Part shown: positions 5,726-8,846 of the stretch, in pieces
Numbering within the stretch: position 1 is the first letter of the stretch
Layout: every line of letters begins with the position of its first letter
Origin: Kiritimatiellia bacterium
GTDB taxonomy: Bacteria; Verrucomicrobiota; Kiritimatiellia; RFP12; UBA1067
Length of the DNA: 8,846 nucleotides
Assembly (NCBI GenBank): GCA_028701555.1
Contig: JAQVQN010000075.1
Span: 1 to 8,846 of the forward strand
Direction of reading: 5' to 3'
Made by a program: the position numbers and the translations under genes
The notes under the pieces: model-generated
The model's database searches: none
What the model was told of the DNA's origin: nothing
What the model saw: the letters and a program-made list of their open reading frames with translations, nothing else

Positions 5726-7441
5726 TCAGTAGCCGGGCTTCAGTATCCGCAGATATTTCTCCGTCCCGTAAGGGAAATCCGACGGCACGTAATTCAGCAC
5801 GCGCGCTTGACAAAGGCTGTAGGCCCGCCTGAAGTGCAGAAATATCCACGGACACTCTTCGCGCACAAGCGCTTGCGCCCGCGCCCAATAAAAGTCACGT
5901 TCAGATGCGTCCGCGGCTCGGCAGGCCGCCTCGTAAAATCGATCGAATTCGGCATTAGTGAAATTCGTCCGGTTGGGCCCCGGTGAAACGTTCCTGCCAT
6001 AAAAAAGCTGCAAAAAATTCTCCGCGTCAGGATAGTCCCCCACCCATCCTATACGAAACATCTGACTCTGCCGACCCGATACACGGCGCAGGAAAGTCGG
6101 CCAGTTGTGGTATTGCGGCTTAAGCGCGATGCCCACCCGCTCAAGAAAAGCCACCAGCAGCTCAGTGGACTCGCGAATGTCCTGCGACGTGCGCCCTAAA
6201 TCCAACGTCAACTCCAGCCTGCGCCCGGTCCGCGGGTCAATACCCTCAGGATAACCGGCCGTGCGCAGTAGTTCCCTGGCTTTCTCCAGATCAAAAGCAT
6301 ACGGGAACTGGCTCTCTAGGCGTCCTTCAATCCCAGGCGGCACCGGGCCGTCGCATGGCAACACCTGATTGTTTAAAAACCGCACCCAGGCTGAATTGTC
6401 AAAAGCGCAGTTCAACGCCTGCCGCAAGGCCCGGTTGCTCCCCAACACCGGATCTTCCATGTTGATGCCGACGTACGCCACCTCTAGCGTCGGCATGGAA
6501 TGCAGTCTTACGCCGCGCTCGCTCAAGCCGCTCGCCAACGCACCGTCCGCACCTATCACCGCATCCCAGTTGTCGCGGGCTATCTCTCCGAGAAAATCCA
6601 GCTCGCCCGCCAGGAAACAGAGCCACTGCGTCGAGCTGTCGTCAATCACCCGATAAACCACCTGGTCGAAAGGCTGAGTTCCCGAGCCCTTGCCCGCAGC
6701 CTCCGCCACAGCCCAGCCACGCCACCCGGCGTCGCGCTCAAATGTCATCTGGTGATTACGCCGCCATGCCGCCAGACGGTACGGTCCGGTGCCGACCGCC
6801 TGACTTCCGAAATCCTCGCCGTAAAAATCCACTGCCTCGCGCGGCACCACCGCCGTGTAGGCCATCGCCATGTACCAGATGAACTGGTGCGTGGCCCTTG
6901 TCAGCTCAATACGCACCGTTCGTTCGTCCAAAGCCTTCAGCCCAGCAACCTCAAAGGCATAATCCGTGGCAGCTCCAGTCAAACTGGCATCCGCGAACCC
7001 CCGCATCCCCGTGATCGTATCCTCCACCAGCCACGCACCCGGCGATGCCACCCGCCGGTCAGCCAAACGCTTTAGCGAGAAAACAACATCTTCTGCAACA
7101 ACCGGCCTGCCGCGCGCCGCGCCGCCTTCGCCGACCCCGAAACAACGGTCAGGCTGAAACTGCGCCGCGGGGTGTATGCGGAACACATAGACCAGCCCGT
7201 TGGACTGCACCTCAGGCAAGGATTCGGCCAATCCCGGCACCAGACGATAAGGACGCGCCGCGTAATCGAACTCCAGCAGCGGCTCATACACAAGCTGCAC
7301 TGCCCGCGCGGCATACAATGACGCCGCAGCCGCAGGATCCATGCTCGCAACCCGATCCATGCTGCGCCGGAACACCGTCTCGCCGCCTGCCGCCAGCGCC
7401 AACATCCCTGCCGCGCCACATATCTGCCAACCTCTCACCAC
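5726..7441 (-). CDS. ABC transporter substrate-binding protein, family 5 (peptide/oligopeptide type)
   Basis: Extracytoplasmic receptor of the SBP_bac_5 (OppA/DppA-like) family, which usually delivers peptides, nickel or sugars to an ABC importer. The 571-residue length fits. Visible marks are the N-lobe segment QLVYEPLLEFD (49-59), PGLAESLPE (69-77), VVAEDVVFSLKRLAD (114-128), the conserved GTGPYRL (217-223) and, near the end, RIGWVGDYPDAENFLQLFYG followed by NFTNAEFD. The start is GTG at 7441: a TAG lies two codons upstream in frame, and an AGGAG ribosome site stands exactly 7 bases before it. The first about 20 residues are hydrophobic (GAAGMLALAAGG), like an export signal, but there is no lipobox cysteine at a suitable place. 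No permease or ATPase gene accompanies it here, so its substrate and transporter are unknown. Confidence 0.88.
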   Translation of the reverse strand: MVRGWQICGAAGMLALAAGGETVFRRSMDRVASMDPAAAASLYAARAVQLVYEPLLEFDYAARPYRLVPGLAESLPEVQSNGLVYVFRIHPAAQFQPDRCFGVGEGGAARGRPVVAEDVVFSLKRLADRRVASPGAWLVEDTITGMRGFADASLTGAATDYAFEVAGLKALDERTVRIELTRATHQFIWYMAMAYTAVVPREAVDFYGEDFGSQAVGTGPYRLAAWRRNHQMTFERDAGWRGWAVAEAAGKGSGTQPFDQVVYRVIDDSSTQWLCFLAGELDFLGEIARDNWDAVIGADGALASGLSERGVRLHSMPTLEVAYVGINMEDPVLGSNRALRQALNCAFDNSAWVRFLNNQVLPCDGPVPPGIEGRLESQFPYAFDLEKARELLRTAGYPEGIDPRTGRRLELTLDLGRTSQDIRESTELLVAFLERVGIALKPQYHNWPTFLRRVSGRQSQMFRIGWVGDYPDAENFLQLFYGRNVSPGPNRTNFTNAEFDRFYEAACRAADASERDFYWARAQALVREECPWIFLHFRRAYSLCQARVLNYVPSDFPYGTEKYLRILKPGY

Positions 7442-7476
7442 CTGCTAACTCCTAATTTCTAACTTCTAACTTCTAA
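7442..7476 (-). repeat. Five-unit 7-base tandem array over the tsaB stop and the next ribosome site
   Basis: Read on the minus strand, the units are TTAGAAG, TTAGAAG, TTAGAAA, TTAGGAG and TTAGCAG (7476 down to 7442), sharing TTAG with variation in the last three bases. The first two and a half units encode the TsaB C-terminus (LEVRS) and its TAG stop. The fourth contains AGGAG, the ribosome site of the solute-binding protein gene, and the fifth forms its 7-base spacer. Since 7 is not a multiple of 3 and each unit contains TAG (TAA on the other strand), the array stops translation in all six frames. Confidence 0.9.
7449..7453 (-). promoter_or_regulatory. Ribosome binding site of the solute-binding protein gene
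   Basis: AGGAG on the minus strand, 7 bases before the GTG start at 7441-7439. It decides the start in favour of GTG over any downstream ATG. It arises from a single-base variant (TTAGGAG) of the surrounding TTAGAAG repeat. Confidence 0.75.
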
Positions 7477-8169
7477 TTTTATTGTCCCCGCCGCCACCGC
7501 CGGATGCAGATAGATCGGCATAGGCTCCCTCACACATGCGTCAGGCTCCGAAAGTGCCAGACGCCCCAGATCAATCACATCGGGAAACACATCCTGCCGC
7601 ACCAGACGCTCCTCCGGAAATGCCTCAGCCAGAACGTGCCCCAAACGTGTCCACTCCGGCGAGACAATCCGCGTGCCGTCCGGCACAGCCCCCGCCAACT
7701 CACCCGCCGTGGTCAGCGTGAAGTCATCACCTGTGTGCCCCGGCAAGCTTCCGTCCGCCATACGCACCCGCGCCGCAGCCCTGTCCACCATGTAGGTCAC
7801 GCACCAGACACGTCCGCGCCGCGCGTCTCCCACCACCGTTACAGCCTCTGCACCTTGCGCCTGCCCCAACGCCAGTGCTGCCGCGCTAGCCAACCCGCAT
7901 ACCGGTCTTTCGCCCGGCAGCGCCATGCCTTGCAATGCCGACAAACACGCACGTATGCCGGAAAAAGAACCCGGCCCTAACCCGCAGATAAACCGTCCGA
8001 TATCGCCCATTTCGATCCCAGCATCCGCCAAAGCTTGCCCGGTCTCGGCAAGCCACTCCGGAGCGCGCGAGGGCTCGGCCTCCCATTTTTTGACACACAC
8101 AGCCGCGCCGTCTTTGAACACCGCCAAACCGGAACGCCCCGCCGAACGGTCTGTCACCAAAGTCAACAT
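7459..8169 (-). CDS. tsaB: tRNA threonylcarbamoyladenosine biosynthesis protein TsaB
   Basis: TsaB is the ASKHA-fold partner that, with TsaD and TsaE, attaches the threonylcarbamoyl group to A37 of ANN-decoding tRNAs in the cytoplasm. From the start chosen, the product has 236 residues. It opens MLTLVTDRSAGRSGLAVF, the equivalent of the family's first strand and DTS motif, here DRS. It contains the diagnostic GLGPGSFSGIRACLSALQG (63-81), VVGDARRGRVW (112-122) and PMPIYLHP (216-223) near the C-terminus. An ATG four codons upstream (8181), 2 bases after the preceding stop, is an alternative start. I favour 8169 because it aligns with the family N-terminus and has a G-rich, though weak, ribosome site. 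The last residues LEVRS are encoded by the 7-base repeat array. TsaD, TsaE and RimI genes are not in the window. Confidence 0.88.
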   Translation of the reverse strand: MLTLVTDRSAGRSGLAVFKDGAAVCVKKWEAEPSRAPEWLAETGQALADAGIEMGDIGRFICGLGPGSFSGIRACLSALQGMALPGERPVCGLASAAALALGQAQGAEAVTVVGDARRGRVWCVTYMVDRAAARVRMADGSLPGHTGDDFTLTTAGELAGAVPDGTRIVSPEWTRLGHVLAEAFPEERLVRQDVFPDVIDLGRLALSEPDACVREPMPIYLHPAVAAGTIKLEVRS

Positions 8170-8183
8170 GTCTTCCCCCATAA

Positions 8184-8846
8184 TTAGAGCTCGCTCTGCT
8201 CAACCAGCAAATCCAGAGGTGCCAAAATTTTTCCGCCCTCCGCCGCATACGGCTTATCGCCGAAGTTTACGGTCACTCGAACGCCGTTTGCAAAAAACGT
8301 CTGCTGCACACTGCGATCCGACGTCAGCATCCGGTGGTCAACCATCTCGTGATACCCGGTCAAATGCGCCACCGTCGCCGCCGTCTTGTAACTCTCGACA
8401 AAACGCTCCTTCTGCTCGCGCCAGCCGCGCAGAGTGAACATGTACATAGGAGGTGTGCCGTACAATGCGTTGAACAGGTCGCGCTTGCGCCAGACCGCCG
8501 GCAGCTTGTTGTTGTAGTCACCCCAATACCACTGCGCCACAACACAGTCGTGATAAACCAGCTCCCACAAAGGCAGGCGGTAAGCCTCGCCCACCTGATA
8601 CTTGCCGAGATTCTCAGGCACCTCGTCCCAGACCCGCAACATATCCCGTCCGGAATCCGGAACCCGGTAAGGCCCCAGACTCAGCATCCCCTCGAAGTAG
8701 TCACAGTAAGGCACCGCCGCCTCATGCCCGGTCTCGCTGCCGCAAACCATCCCAAACTCCTCCGAAACCAGTTTCAACAACTCCATCTTGTAATGACGGC
8801 TCTGCGACCGCGTCATAGGATGATCAGGATGATAGCATTCGAACCA
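8184..8846 (-). CDS. Putative glycoside hydrolase, C-terminal part
   Basis: This is the C-terminal 220 residues of a larger protein. The frame is open to the right edge of the window, with ten more codons (WFECYHPDHP) before the first visible Met at 8816, so that Met is probably internal. The segment shows what look like the end of a catalytic barrel, with CYHPDHPMTRSQ, GSETGHEAAVPYCDYFEG, RLPLWELVYHDCVVAQWYWG and LYGTPPMYMF, rich in His, Asp, Glu and Trp. A short beta-domain follows with VQQTFFANGVRVTVNFGDKP, common at the C-termini of carbohydrate-active enzymes. I recognise the pattern from putative glycoside hydrolases (DUF5696 or GH101-like) of planctomycete and verrucomicrobial relatives, from memory only. 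The family and substrate are not settled. Its stop lies 14 bases before the favoured tsaB start, so the two may be co-transcribed. Confidence 0.6.
   Translation of the reverse strand, partial: WFECYHPDHPMTRSQSRHYKMELLKLVSEEFGMVCGSETGHEAAVPYCDYFEGMLSLGPYRVPDSGRDMLRVWDEVPENLGKYQVGEAYRLPLWELVYHDCVVAQWYWGDYNNKLPAVWRKRDLFNALYGTPPMYMFTLRGWREQKERFVESYKTAATVAHLTGYHEMVDHRMLTSDRSVQQTFFANGVRVTVNFGDKPYAAEGGKILAPLDLLVEQSEL

Noticed and set aside
6500..7075. Plus-strand open frame of 191 codons inside the solute-binding protein gene.
   Set aside because: It is antisense to a strongly supported family 5 binding protein and has shadow-frame composition (rich in Arg, Pro, Ser and His) with no domain.

Overview
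The window is a stretch of bacterial chromosome dominated by a conserved housekeeping block on the minus strand. The ribosomal proteins, RNA polymerase alpha subunit, bacterial-type adenylate kinase and TsaB establish a bacterium. The glycoside hydrolase fragment resembles proteins I associate with the Planctomycetes-Verrucomicrobia-Lentisphaerae-Kiritimatiellae group. That placement is only a guess, because no rRNA gene or other decisive marker is present.

Layout in minus-strand transcription order (right to left): the C-terminal part of a putative glycoside hydrolase (8846-8184), tsaB (8169-7459), a family 5 (peptide-type) solute-binding protein (7441-5726), adk (5644-4997), map (5000-4251), then rpmJ, rpsM, rpsK, rpsD, rpoA and rplQ (4159-909). 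On the plus strand, the 3' part of an FAD-dependent oxidoreductase (1-903) converges on rplQ with only 5 bases between the two stop codons. No intergenic gap exceeds about 91 bases, so there is no long non-coding stretch. I see no rRNA, tRNA, CRISPR array, insertion sequence or phage gene.

The right part of the ribosomal block is the end of the classical spc/alpha cluster (secY-adk-map-infA-rpmJ-rpsM-rpsK-rpsD-rpoA-rplQ). Two usual members are not where expected: infA is absent from the 91-base map-rpmJ gap, and secY is not upstream of adk, where a solute-binding protein and tsaB sit instead. The map-rpmJ gap carries a good sigma70-type promoter candidate (-35 TGGACA, 17-base spacer, extended -10 TGG-TTAAAT). 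The rpmJ-to-rplQ group may therefore be transcribed on its own as well as by read-through.

The most notable non-coding structures are: a five-unit 7-base tandem array (7442-7476) that encodes the last residues and stop of TsaB and also supplies the Shine-Dalgarno sequence and spacer of the next gene; a perfect 10-base-stem hairpin just after the solute-binding protein gene (5696-5719); a hairpin straddling the map stop codon followed by an A tract; and an acidic N-terminal extension of S11 containing an in-frame 15-base tandem duplication. I do not see evidence for a new multi-gene system. The findings are local oddities of gene order, repeats and protein tails.
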